Origin: Deltaproteobacteria bacterium
GTDB taxonomy: Bacteria > Desulfobacterota > Desulfobacteria > Desulfobacterales > Desulfobacteraceae
DNA: 64,000 bases
Direction: 5' to 3'
Assembly: GCA_013151635.1 (NCBI GenBank)
Contig: JAADHV010000086.1
Coordinates: 62,001 to 126,000 of the forward strand
The notes below the pieces were generated by a model that was given only the letters and a program-made list of their open reading frames with translations, searched no databases and was not told the origin of the DNA. Positions 43,800-52,554 of this stretch are shown piece after piece. Position 1 is the first letter of the stretch, and each line of letters starts with the position of its first letter. The position numbers and the translations under genes were made by a program.

Positions 43800-44990
43800 A
43801 TGGACTATATACAAAAAAGAATCCAGGAACTCACATATGAAGTCATTGAACTGAGGCGTAATTTTCATATGTACCCGGAACTGGGGTTCAAGGAATTTGA
43901 GACTGCCAGTATAATTGAAAATTATCTTCAAAACCTCGGATTTGAGACCCTTCGAATAGCTAAAACAGGGGTTGTTACAATTCTTGACAGCGGTAAACCC
44001 GGTCCTGTTCTAATGCTCAGAGCGGACATGGATGCCCTGCCGGTAACCGAGGCCAATGAAGTTGATTACAAGTCAAAAAACGATGGTATTATGCATGCTT
44101 GCGGCCATGATTCCCACATGGCAATGCTCTTGGTTGCGGCAAAAGTTCTCAAAGAAAACCAGGCCTTGCTTTCCGGTAAGATAAAATTTGTATTCCAGCC
44201 TGATGAAGAGATCGCAGGTGCTGCCAAAATGGTAGATGAAGGTATCCTTAAATCCCCTGCAGTGGATGCGGTGATGGGTATTCATATCTGGAGCTTGATT
44301 CCATCGGGCAGAGTTTCCATCACACCTGGTGTTGTCATGGGGGGTATGGATGTCTTTAAAATGAGGGTTATAGGCAAAGGCGGGCACACCGGTTATCCCC
44401 ATGAGGCGGTTGATCCTGTTATTGCGGCTGCTAATATTATCCAGACGGTCCAGACCATTCAGACCCGGGAAATGGATGCACAAAAACCTGTCGTCATCAT
44501 GTTCGGCAAACTTAATGCCGGTAAAAAATCAAATATCATCCCCGAAGAAGTTTATTTGGAAGGGACCATCCGTTTTCTCCACGATGCAGCACCGGATGAC
44601 GATGACAATCCGGCTAAACGATTTATCCGGATCAGTGAAGCCATCTGTCAGGCACATCAATGTACCTGCGACATAGAGATCGAACATGAAAACATTCCCC
44701 TGGTCAATGACAAAAAGATGACGGCCTTTGCTAAAAAGACAGCTGCCAAGGTGTTTGGCAGTATGGATGTTATTGATCCAGGCCGGTATATAACCAGTGA
44801 AGATTTCAGCGAGTATACATCCCGTGTGCCAGGTGTTTTTATTTTTCTGGGATGTGCTGACCCAGAAAAGGGAACTGATATTCCCTTGCACAATCCAAAC
44901 TTTAATATCGACGAAGACGTTTTAGTGAAAGGAGTGGAATTGCATGTTACAGGTGCCTTAACCTTTTTGACCCGCTCAGGTAAAGCTTAG
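43800..44990 (+). CDS. M20 family amidohydrolase
   Basis: 396 aa dinuclear zinc amidohydrolase of the hippurate/aminoacylase type. Metal and catalytic motifs: ADMDALPV, HACGHDSHMAML, QPDEEIAGAAKM, and the dimerisation-domain KGGHTGYPHEAVDP; terminal GCADPEKGTDIPLHNPNF. In known ectoine clusters the N-acetyl-diaminobutyrate deacetylase DoeB/EutE belongs to the AstE/aspartoacylase family, so this enzyme may be a non-homologous replacement that removes the acetyl group. It sits 19 bp after the ectoine-hydrolase-like gene. Confidence 0.9.
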   Translation: MDYIQKRIQELTYEVIELRRNFHMYPELGFKEFETASIIENYLQNLGFETLRIAKTGVVTILDSGKPGPVLMLRADMDALPVTEANEVDYKSKNDGIMHACGHDSHMAMLLVAAKVLKENQALLSGKIKFVFQPDEEIAGAAKMVDEGILKSPAVDAVMGIHIWSLIPSGRVSITPGVVMGGMDVFKMRVIGKGGHTGYPHEAVDPVIAAANIIQTVQTIQTREMDAQKPVVIMFGKLNAGKKSNIIPEEVYLEGTIRFLHDAAPDDDDNPAKRFIRISEAICQAHQCTCDIEIEHENIPLVNDKKMTAFAKKTAAKVFGSMDVIDPGRYITSEDFSEYTSRVPGVFIFLGCADPEKGTDIPLHNPNFNIDEDVLVKGVELHVTGALTFLTRSGKA

Positions 44991-45042
44991 GCCCTGATAT
45001 GGTCAATATATATTTTAAAACCAATAAAAAAAGGAGACTCCC

Positions 45043-46104
45043 ATGGACACAAAATTTAAAAAATTAACCGTTTTATGCATCGCAGTCATCTTCTGTTTGC
45101 TTTCATCACATGCCGGTGCCGCCAATTATACAGGAAAGCTGATTAAAGCAAAGTTGGCATCAGAAGAAATCGAAGGTGATTTTATGACCGTCTGGGCCAG
45201 AAATTTTTCAGATCACATGAAAAACTGGTCAGACAACAAAATTGATGTAAATGTTTATCCTTATGGGACTCTGGGTGCCACCGGTGATATCAATGAACTG
45301 GCCCAAATGGGTGTTGTTCAATATGTATTTTCCGATTATGCCTGGATCTCTTCCTTTGTTCCCCAGGGTCAGGTTCTGGCTCTGAACTATCTTTTTCCCA
45401 CTGAAAAAGTGCCTGAGGTGATTGACTGGATTGTTCGAAACGGTGAGTTTTTTCCTCTTATGGAAAAAGCCTTTAGAAAAAATGATCTTGTCCCTCTTTC
45501 CATCATGTTTGAAGGATGGCAGTGGATGACCACAAAAATCGAAGTCAAGTCCCTTGAAGATATCAAAGGACTTAAACTTCGGGTTATGTCATCAAAACTA
45601 TTGGTGGAAGATTATAAAGCCTATGGTGCATCACCGACTCCAATGAGTTATGGTGAAGTTTACTCAGGGCTGCAGATGGGATTAATCGACGGCCAGGTAA
45701 ACCCCCTGTTTGCCATCAACAGCATGAAATTTTATGAAGTTCAAAACTATTGTACCCAGCTGAAAAGTGAACCATTTCTTGGTATTCCCACGGTTAATAA
45801 GAAATTTTTTGATTCTCTTCCTAAAAATGTTCAGGACGAAATGCGCAAGTTCTGGATCAATGCCATTATCCCTGCCGGAAACTGGATCATGCAAAAAAAT
45901 GCAGATGACAAGGAAAAAATGTTGAAAGCCAAACCAGGACTTAAATTTAATGTTTTAGATGATGCAACCATTGCCACGTTCAAAGCACAGGCCCAGACAG
46001 TTTATCCTAAATTTACCGAAATTGGTGGAGAGGGTTCACAAGAGATCCTGAATGCATTGCTTTCCGATATTGAGAAAGCTAAAAAAGCCCTGAATGTGAA
46101 ATAA
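45043..46104 (+). CDS. TRAP transporter substrate-binding protein (DctP type)
   Basis: 353 aa periplasmic binding protein with a Sec signal peptide (residues 1-27, ending SHAGAANY). The DctP hallmarks are the central DIKGLKLRVMSSKL stretch with the carboxylate-binding Arg (about residue 184), and the YGEVYSGLQMGLIDGQVNPLF motif. By position it should capture the solute degraded by the island (ectoine or hydroxyectoine, compare UehA/TeaA). Strong ribosome-binding site GGAGA. A hairpin separates it from dctQ, allowing the binding protein to be made in excess. Confidence 0.9.
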   Translation: MDTKFKKLTVLCIAVIFCLLSSHAGAANYTGKLIKAKLASEEIEGDFMTVWARNFSDHMKNWSDNKIDVNVYPYGTLGATGDINELAQMGVVQYVFSDYAWISSFVPQGQVLALNYLFPTEKVPEVIDWIVRNGEFFPLMEKAFRKNDLVPLSIMFEGWQWMTTKIEVKSLEDIKGLKLRVMSSKLLVEDYKAYGASPTPMSYGEVYSGLQMGLIDGQVNPLFAINSMKFYEVQNYCTQLKSEPFLGIPTVNKKFFDSLPKNVQDEMRKFWINAIIPAGNWIMQKNADDKEKMLKAKPGLKFNVLDDATIATFKAQAQTVYPKFTEIGGEGSQEILNALLSDIEKAKKALNVK

Positions 46105-46113
46105 TCTTAAAAT

Positions 46114-46160
46114 AGAGCAGTACCCGGTACAATGGTGTCGGGGCTGTTCTGTATTTTTAT
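46114..46160 (+). terminator. partial terminator/attenuator between dctP- and dctQ-like genes
   Basis: AGAGCAG-TA-CCC pairs with GGGG-CTGTTCT (46114-46125 with 46140-46150; one G-T pair), followed by GTATTTTTAT. A leaky terminator at this point would lower dctQ/dctM expression relative to dctP. Confidence 0.55.
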
Positions 46161-46174
46161 ATAAGAGGCTTATT

Positions 46175-46753
46175 ATGAATGAAAAAAATAAGGATAGCAC
46201 CTCCTTAAGCCCTTTTCAAAAATTTAATAAATACACAGGGCGTGTGGTTAACAGCGTGGAAGTCTCCATATTGGTTTTCTGTGTCGCTGCCCTGGGAATT
46301 CTGCTCATTGTCAATGTATTTGCACGCACGTTTTTTGAAAGTATCTACTTTACCGAGGAAATCTCTAAATTTCTGGTGATGCTCACAACCTTCACCGGTG
46401 TGAGTTACGGCGTAAGAAAGGCAAGGCATATCAGGATGGGTGCATTTTTAGATGCCATGCCGCCAAAAATGGAAAAAATCTTTATTATTATTATTTCCCT
46501 GATTTCCGCCATTGTCATGGGAATCATGTGCTGGGCATCGTATGAGTATCTCATCAATGCCATGTCCAAAGGCCATGTGACTGCAGCCTTACGTGTCCCA
46601 AAATGGACATTTTATGTGATCATACCCATCGGGTTCGGCCTTGCCTGTATCCAGTATGTCAGAACGATAATTAAAAATATTACGGAAAAAGATCCCTGGC
46701 AGTCACCAGATCAGCAAAGTGAATACGAAGATGAACAGACAGGAGGTGCTTAA
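46175..46753 (+). CDS. TRAP transporter small membrane subunit (DctQ type)
   Basis: 192 aa with four membrane segments (about 25-48, 60-80, 98-120, 145-168) and the conserved FTEEISKFLVMLTTFTGVSYG and RKARHIRMGAFLD motifs of DctQ. It links to the large DctM subunit, encoded 3 bp downstream, to form the sodium-driven permease. Confidence 0.9.
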   Translation: MNEKNKDSTSLSPFQKFNKYTGRVVNSVEVSILVFCVAALGILLIVNVFARTFFESIYFTEEISKFLVMLTTFTGVSYGVRKARHIRMGAFLDAMPPKMEKIFIIIISLISAIVMGIMCWASYEYLINAMSKGHVTAALRVPKWTFYVIIPIGFGLACIQYVRTIIKNITEKDPWQSPDQQSEYEDEQTGGA

Positions 46754-46756
46754 GTT

Positions 46757-48046
46757 ATGATGCTATTGGGGTTAAGCTTGATTATTATGCTGCTTTTCGG
46801 ATTCCCTTTCATGGTGACGCTTTTGGGATCACTGATACTCTATATTTTTGTTTATATGCCGGACTTTGCCCCCAGGATGATCATTACCATGGTCCAGCAG
46901 GTCATTACCGGGGTCACACCTCCGGCTCTTGTCTGCGTGCCGCTTTTTATCCTGTCGGCCAGTATCATTACCGCAGGAGAGTCGGCAGGCCGGTTGGTCC
47001 GGATGATTAAAGTTTTTGTCGGCCATCTGCCGGGAGGCCTTCTCATCACCACCAATGCCTCATGCACCCTTTTCGGTGCTGTGTCAGGCTCCACACAGGC
47101 CACCGTGGCCGCCATTGGTGGCACCATGCGCCCCATGCTCCTGGATGCAGGATATAAGAGCTCCTTCACGCTCGGGCTGATCATTAATTCCAGTGACATT
47201 GCTTTTTTAATTCCGCCCAGTATCGGGTTCATTGTATACGGGGTTGCCACCAGCACCTCCATCGGCATGCTTTTTCTATCCGGCATTATTCCAGGACTTA
47301 TGATCCTGGTGATGTTTTCCATCTACTGCTATGTGTATTCCAAGATTAAGAAAGTCGGGACCCTGCCCAAGGCAAGCAATGCTGAGCGTTTGACTGCTAT
47401 CAAGGACGGGCTGCCGGTCATGGGATTCCCGTTTATTATTGTGGGGGGTATCTATACCGGAATTTTCAGTCCTACAGAAGCAGCAGCAGCTGCAGTATTA
47501 TATTCCCTGATTCTGGAAGTAATTATTTATAAAAGCTTGACATTTGATATCATTGTTGACGTATTTTTACAGACTGGTGTTATTACCGGGGTTGTCTTCA
47601 TCCTGGTGGGCGCAGGTCAGGCCTTTTCATTTTTAATCGGGTTTTTGCAACTTCCTGATCAATTCCTGCCCCCTCTTTTCGGGACAGCTCCATCTATGCT
47701 CAAGGTTATCGGCATCATTGTTGTTGTCTACTTTGTCGCCTGCATGTTTGTGGATCCTATTGTGGCTATTTTTATCTTAAGTCCAATATTTCAACCCTAT
47801 GTTGTCGGAGCAGGTGTAAATCCAATACTGCTGGGAACCCTTGTCACCCTTCAGGCAGCCATAGGCTCGGCAACCCCGCCGTTTGGCTGTGATATTTTTA
47901 CTGCCCAACTGATCTTCAGGCGGCCATACCTTGAAGTCATTGGCCACTCGTTACCTTTTTTGCTGATTTTGATTCTGGCCACCATTATCCTGATTGCATT
48001 TCCCCAGATTGCTTTGTTTTTACCGAATATGGCATTGGGGGGATAG
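46757..48046 (+). CDS. TRAP transporter large permease (DctM type)
   Basis: 429 aa, about 12 membrane segments. Signature patches are TPPALVCVPLFILSASII, GAVSGSTQATVAAIGGTM, IPPSIGFIVYGVATSTSIG, FSPTEAAAAAVLYSLI and the C-terminal GSATPPFGCDIFTAQ, all close to the DctM consensus. It provides Na-coupled translocation of the ligand delivered by the 45043-46104 protein. Confidence 0.93.
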   Translation: MMLLGLSLIIMLLFGFPFMVTLLGSLILYIFVYMPDFAPRMIITMVQQVITGVTPPALVCVPLFILSASIITAGESAGRLVRMIKVFVGHLPGGLLITTNASCTLFGAVSGSTQATVAAIGGTMRPMLLDAGYKSSFTLGLIINSSDIAFLIPPSIGFIVYGVATSTSIGMLFLSGIIPGLMILVMFSIYCYVYSKIKKVGTLPKASNAERLTAIKDGLPVMGFPFIIVGGIYTGIFSPTEAAAAAVLYSLILEVIIYKSLTFDIIVDVFLQTGVITGVVFILVGAGQAFSFLIGFLQLPDQFLPPLFGTAPSMLKVIGIIVVVYFVACMFVDPIVAIFILSPIFQPYVVGAGVNPILLGTLVTLQAAIGSATPPFGCDIFTAQLIFRRPYLEVIGHSLPFLLILILATIILIAFPQIALFLPNMALGG

Positions 48047-48147
48047 AAAAAAGTGCTTCGCAGCTCTCAGATTTCTATTTTTGTAACAGGCAGATAAAAC
48101 CTGAACATACGGGCTGAATCATAAGACAAAGAGGAATCAATAGACAT

Positions 48148-49143
48148 ATGAAACTGTCAGACATATCGCTAAAAGAGATTTTCCAGGCGAAAAAAAGGAT
48201 CAAGGCGATGGTGAGACCTACACCGATGATCCCTTCACAAGCCCTTTATGATGTACTGGGTAAAAAAGTCATTCTTAAATTGGAAAATCTCCAGGAAACA
48301 GGATCATTCAAACTCAGGGGGGCTGCAAATGCACTGTTAAGCCTTTCAGACAAACAAAGAGACAAAGGGGTGCTTGCTTTTTCAACCGGGAACCACGGCA
48401 GGGCCGTAGCCTGGGTAGCCCGTCAACTGGGAATCCGGTGTGTGATCTGTCTTTCAAAAAGGGTTCCGGCATATAGAGTGGCTGCTATGGAAAAATTCGG
48501 TGCCCAGGTGATTCAAAAAGGAGACAGTCAGGATGATGCCTATGAAGTGGCTTTAAAACTTGAAAAGGATGAAGAACTTACCATGATAAGCCCGTTTGAT
48601 GACCCGTTTGTCATTGCCGGACAGGGTACCATTGGCCTTGAAATAATACACCATATGCCTGACATAGACACATTGGTGGTCCCGGTGTCAGGTGGCGGCC
48701 TGGCAGCCGGGATTGCCAAAGTTATGAAAACGATTGATCCGTCTATTAAGGTTATCGGTGTCTCCATGGAATGCGCTCCCGCCATGTATCATTCCATCAA
48801 AGCAGGAAAACCGGTTGAAATAGAAGAAAAGGATTCATTGGCAGATGCTTTATTGGGAGGTATCGGGCTTGATAACCAATACTCCTACCCAATGGTTGAG
48901 CAGTATGTGGATACGATTGAACTGGTATCGGAAAAAGAGACCGAACAGGGTATTGTTTTTGCCTGGCAGCATCATGGTATTATGATCGAAGGGGCAGCTG
49001 CCGTTACCTTGTCATGGCTGCTAAAAAAAAAGCTCACAATGATGGGAAACCATATTGCCGGCATCCTTTCCGGCGGAAACATGGATACCACTCTTTTTTA
49101 TAATATTCTTTCCAAATATGTAAGGCCGGAAAAACGTCTTTAG
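48148..49143 (+). CDS. eutB: threonine dehydratase-like PLP enzyme, EutB type
   Basis: 331 aa fold type II PLP enzyme. PLP-lysine in ETGSFKLRGAANALL (about residue 53), the phosphate-binding glycine loop VPVSGGGLAAGIAKVMK and the Asn-containing STGNHGRAVAW. EutB, with EutA and EutC, is held to convert 5-hydroxyectoine towards ectoine in proteobacterial ectoine clusters. A catabolic threonine/hydroxy-amino-acid dehydratase is the alternative, but the neighbouring EutA and EutC homologues favour EutB. Good ribosome-binding site (AGAGGAA). Confidence 0.82.
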   Translation: MKLSDISLKEIFQAKKRIKAMVRPTPMIPSQALYDVLGKKVILKLENLQETGSFKLRGAANALLSLSDKQRDKGVLAFSTGNHGRAVAWVARQLGIRCVICLSKRVPAYRVAAMEKFGAQVIQKGDSQDDAYEVALKLEKDEELTMISPFDDPFVIAGQGTIGLEIIHHMPDIDTLVVPVSGGGLAAGIAKVMKTIDPSIKVIGVSMECAPAMYHSIKAGKPVEIEEKDSLADALLGGIGLDNQYSYPMVEQYVDTIELVSEKETEQGIVFAWQHHGIMIEGAAAVTLSWLLKKKLTMMGNHIAGILSGGNMDTTLFYNILSKYVRPEKRL

Positions 49144-49169
49144 GGGAGATCATAAACAGGACTAATAAC

Positions 49170-50339
49170 ATGCTTCTTTTTGATATTTTGGAATATAAAG
49201 AACGGTTGAATAAAACCAAACAGGCAATGGCAAAAAAAGGACTGGATATACTGATTGTAACAGATCCGGCCAATATGAATTATATCACAGGTTATGATGG
49301 CTGGTCTTTTTATGTTCATCAGGGCCTGATCATATTTATCGATAAGGACCAGCCTATCTGGTTTGGACGAGAGCAAGACAGCAATGGCGCCCGAATCACT
49401 ACCTGGCTGGACGATGAAAATATCATCGGTTATAAGGATCATTATGTTCAGTCACAGACCATCCACCCTTATGATTTTGTATCTGACCTGATCAAGGAAC
49501 ACCAATATGCGAACAAAATCGTTGGTGTTGAAAAGGATAACTATTATTTTACAGCATGTTGTTATGAACATTTGCTAAAAGGACTTCCTCTTGCCAAGAT
49601 TCGGGACGGTGAATTGATAATTAATTGGCTCAGAGTCATCAAGTCTAACAAAGAAATAGATTACATTAAAATGGCTGGAAAAATCCTTGAAAATGTTATG
49701 AAGACTGCTGTAGACCTCATCGAATCGGGTGTTCGAGAAGGGGATGTTGCAGCCCAGGTTTATAAAACCATGATCGCAGGCACACCGGAATTTTCAGGTG
49801 ATTACTCTGCCATCATTCCCATCATTCCGTCCGGCAGAAGGACAACTACCGCTCACCTGTCATGGACCGACAGAAAATATCTAAAAAATGAAATTGTCCT
49901 ATTGGAATTATCCAGATGCAAACACCGGTATCATGCCCCTTTAGCCCGAACCGTTATCACGGGGACCCCATCCCGAGAACTGGATAATATCTCCAAAACC
50001 GTCATTCACGGTCTTAATACCGTGGTGGACTTTATAAAGCCGGGTATCCAGGCCCAGGACATTGAAGCCAAGTGGCGGGATTCCATCTCCGGTTCAAGGG
50101 GGGTTAAAGAATCCAGGATCGGCTATTCTTTCTGAGCAAACTATTCACCGGACTGGGGAGAGCACACCATCAGCCTGCGGCCGGGTGATACAACGGTTAT
50201 TCAACCGGGTATGACCCTGCACATTATGCCGGGCATCTGGACGGATACTATGGGATTTGAATGCAGCGAAGCCATTTATATGACCCGGGACGGATGTGAC
50301 ACCTTTGCTGATATACCCCGGCAATTATTTGAAAAATAA
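49170..50339 (+). pseudogene. second ectoine hydrolase-like M24 gene, interrupted by an in-frame TGA
   Basis: 389 codons paralogous to the gene at 42605 (DPANMNYITGYDGWSFYVHQ, then PIWFGREQDSNGA). The frame is open except for TGA at 50133-50135, within GYSF-TGA-ANYSPDWGEH; the intact paralogue has Gly at that position (GYPI-G-LNYPPDWGEH). The downstream 67 codons remain well conserved and end at TAA 50337. A single GGA to TGA change is the simplest explanation, giving a truncated 321-aa product lacking part of the active-site lid. Readthrough or selenocysteine insertion cannot be excluded but no clear SECIS stem was found. Confidence 0.75.
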
Positions 50340-50354
50340 AAAAAGGAATTTAAC

Positions 50355-51086
50355 ATGTTATATCTCCAGAAATCACAACAGGTCTCTTACGGAGAAGCTA
50401 TTGGTATTCTTTTGCTGGACTCGCCTGTTCCTTTTATCCCGGGCGATGTGGCCAATGCCACAACCTATGATTTCCCGGTACGATTTAAAAAGGTACCCGG
50501 ATTTTCAGTGGAAAAGGCTTTGGGTAGGGATGAGAGCATCTATCCGGATCTTTTGAAAGCTGCCAGGGATCTTAAGGAAAACGGGGTCAGAGCTGTGACC
50601 GGAGATTGCGGTTTTATGGCAGTTCACCAGAACCGTCTAAAGCAGGATCTTGGCATCCCGGTTTTTTTATCCAGCCTTCTCCAGGTTCCCTTTATCCGCC
50701 AGATTATCCCAGATGACAGAAAAATCGGTGTTATCACGGCCAGTAAACAAAACCTGACCCCATCCTTTTTAGAATTAATCGGTATTAAGGATATGTCTGG
50801 TCTTGTGATCGAGGGCCTTGAGAATAGTCCGGAATTCAAGTCAACCGTGTTGGACGAGAAGGGAAGCCTTGATACCGGAAAAATCCAGGCAGAGGTTGTC
50901 AATGCGGCCAAGATCCTTGCCGAAGATGGGAAAAACGTAAATGCTATCCTCATGGAATGCAGTGTGCTTCCCCCTTATGCCCATGCCGTTCATAAGGAAA
51001 CCCGCTTGCCGGTGTTTGATTATATCACCATGATCAATTTTGTTTTCAGTGCTGTCGTTAAAAAGACTTACAGCGGGTTTATGTAA
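50355..51086 (+). CDS. eutA: Asp/Glu racemase-like protein, EutA type
   Basis: 243 aa. Two-domain aspartate/glutamate racemase/arylmalonate decarboxylase fold with the two expected cysteines: TGDCGFMAV (about residue 85) and ILMECSVLPPYAHAV (about 195). EutA homologues belong to the hydroxyectoine branch with EutB and EutC. It follows the interrupted M24 gene by 15 bp and precedes the truncated EutC. Good ribosome-binding site AAAGGAA. Confidence 0.82.
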   Translation: MLYLQKSQQVSYGEAIGILLLDSPVPFIPGDVANATTYDFPVRFKKVPGFSVEKALGRDESIYPDLLKAARDLKENGVRAVTGDCGFMAVHQNRLKQDLGIPVFLSSLLQVPFIRQIIPDDRKIGVITASKQNLTPSFLELIGIKDMSGLVIEGLENSPEFKSTVLDEKGSLDTGKIQAEVVNAAKILAEDGKNVNAILMECSVLPPYAHAVHKETRLPVFDYITMINFVFSAVVKKTYSGFM

Positions 51087-51102
51087 AAAAGGAGATTATC
51101 AT

Positions 51103-51228
51103 ATGAGCGTTCTAATATTAACTGAAAAAGAACTTCGCAATATCTTAAAAATAGACCGCTCCGCCATTGATGCGGTTGCTTGTGGATTTAAACGGCTGTC
51201 CTGGGGGAAAGTGACCATACCGCCCATC
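51103..51228 (+). pseudogene. truncated eutC (ornithine cyclodeaminase/mu-crystallin family), first 42 codons only
   Basis: A good ribosome-binding site (AAAAAAGGAGATT) precedes ATG, and the first 42 codons read MSVLILTEKELRNILKI, then IDAVACGFKRLSWGKVTIPPI, the characteristic N-terminus of EutC/ornithine cyclodeaminase proteins. After PPI the sequence is unrelated, although the frame stays open to 51642 by chance. The NAD-binding domain is absent, so the gene is dead. It is the eroded 3' end of the eutB-eutD2-eutA-eutC block. Confidence 0.75.
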
Positions 51229-51239
51229 AAAAACCGGAC

Positions 51240-51465
51240 TTTTTTTTATAAAACCAGGTCCGAGTGCCTAACACGATTATCAGCGTTTATCCCCTGTATA
51301 ACGGGGAAAGCATCAATGGGGCAATCTGCTTTGTCAAAGACTATGAACGACTTCACCCGCACGGCCAAAAAAGCGGCATCCTCGTCTTCTCCCATCATGA
51401 TTCAGGGAGAAAACCGGCACAGGCAAGGAACTCTTTGCCCAATCCATTTTTTTAAGACATGTAGG
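51240..51465 (+). pseudogene. relic of a sigma-54-dependent activator (PAS end plus Walker A)
   Basis: One frame reads VPNTIISVYPLYNGESINGA and then ICFVKDYERL (PAS end). A second reads KKAASSSSPIMIQGE, and after a one-base insertion in GGAGAAAACC the third frame gives TGTGKELFAQSIF, the NtrC-type Walker A. Everything beyond is missing. The fragment is joined directly to the eutC stump, so a deletion fused the two genes. Confidence 0.7.
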
Positions 51466-51479
51466 AATAAATTGACTGA

Positions 51480-52457
51480 ATGCATTCCCGGGTTCAACAG
51501 AGTCTACACCGATAAGAACCAGGCAGGAAGAGTTTTTTCGAAGCTTCAGCGTAAGGGGGGAATTTTTTCAGGGCCTCTCTGTTTTTCCCGGCTACATCCA
51601 GGTCACAAGACTTATCGGGATTTTCGGAAATACGGATGCTGAACTTTGAGACGTCCTGATACATAGCGTACTGGGTGGCAAGATAAACAGGAAAGATAAT
51701 GATTTTGACACATTTGATCTTTTAAAACACATCAATATTTTCAACAAAAAGTTCCGTAGTCTGGTCCTGTTTTCTGATTTTCTCAAGATCATCGATAATA
51801 ATCAAAAGGTTTTTCCCTGAATTCTGCTGTTCTTTATAAGCACCGATAATGTCGTTTGCTTTCTCAACCAGTTCAAGCTTATCAAGGGTAAATATTTCCC
51901 TTACGGTTTTCCTGTTTGATTTCTCAATTTTAAATTTTGCAAAGAATCCTGAATCAAATTTAATCAGGCTCCAAAAAGGCAATTTGGCACGAAAAGATAG
52001 ATCTCCGCCTCCCTGGTCTGATTTAGGCTAATTTTTTTTATCTGTTTTCAAGTTTCCCCAGTTTCTTTTTTTTCAGATCCTCAAGTTCTTCCAAAAATTT
52101 CTTTTCAAGCCTGGAATCCCAGTTAACAATAGTATAGCCGATCATCAGCATGACATCAATAATATCAATATCATCCAGCTTGAAAACATCTCTTCCGTTC
52201 AGGTATTTTATATCATATTTTTTAAAGATAGCTGTATCAGGAAGAAAATTGAGTGCTGTGCTTTTCCCATTGCCAGACTGGCCGGTAACAAAAAACGATT
52301 TGTCCGGGATTAAATTCAGGACCAGGTCTTTTCTCAAGTTTAAAAGATCCTGCTTGTAAATATCAACGTAGAACTCTTTGTTATCCTGATTTAATGGGCT
52401 TTGTGTCTCAAATACCTGGTAGGCCTCTTCAATAGTTGTTGCTTTCTTTAACTCCAT
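51480..52457 (-). pseudogene. degraded P-loop/AAA ATPase gene
   Basis: Reads from ATG 52457 with Walker A FFVTGQSGNGKSTALNF (about residue 54), breaks at 52038, resumes in another frame (LPFWSLIKFDSGFFAKFKIEK; Walker B NLLIIIDDLEKI) and, after a stop at 51722, resumes a third time (CVKIIIFPVYLATQYAMYQ; NREALKKFPP). These three pieces fit one KAP- or AAA_16-like ATPase with two frameshifts. It ends where the sigma-54 relic begins on the other strand. Likely a defence or mobile-element ATPase; not functional as read. Confidence 0.55.
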
Positions 52458-52554
52458 TTGTTCACCAGGGTAATTTCTTGTCAGTCAATTAAACATTCAC
52501 TTAAACCGTCCCTGTCGTTTCAGATAATTTCCCACCGGAATTTCATCGGGTTCC

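Noticed and set aside
50133-50180. Selenocysteine codon in the second ectoine-hydrolase-like gene
   Set aside because: No convincing stem-loop in the 40-50 nt after the TGA, and the aligned residue is Gly, not Cys. Treated as a nonsense mutation.
42605-51086. Eut genes read as ethanolamine utilisation
   Set aside because: The names coincide, but none of the ethanolamine lyase or microcompartment genes are present; the homologues are of the ectoine-utilisation series.
51229-51642. Apparent 180-aa EutC-like protein continuing to 51642
   Set aside because: After codon 42 the frame is only open by chance through relics of other genes; no NAD-binding domain is present.
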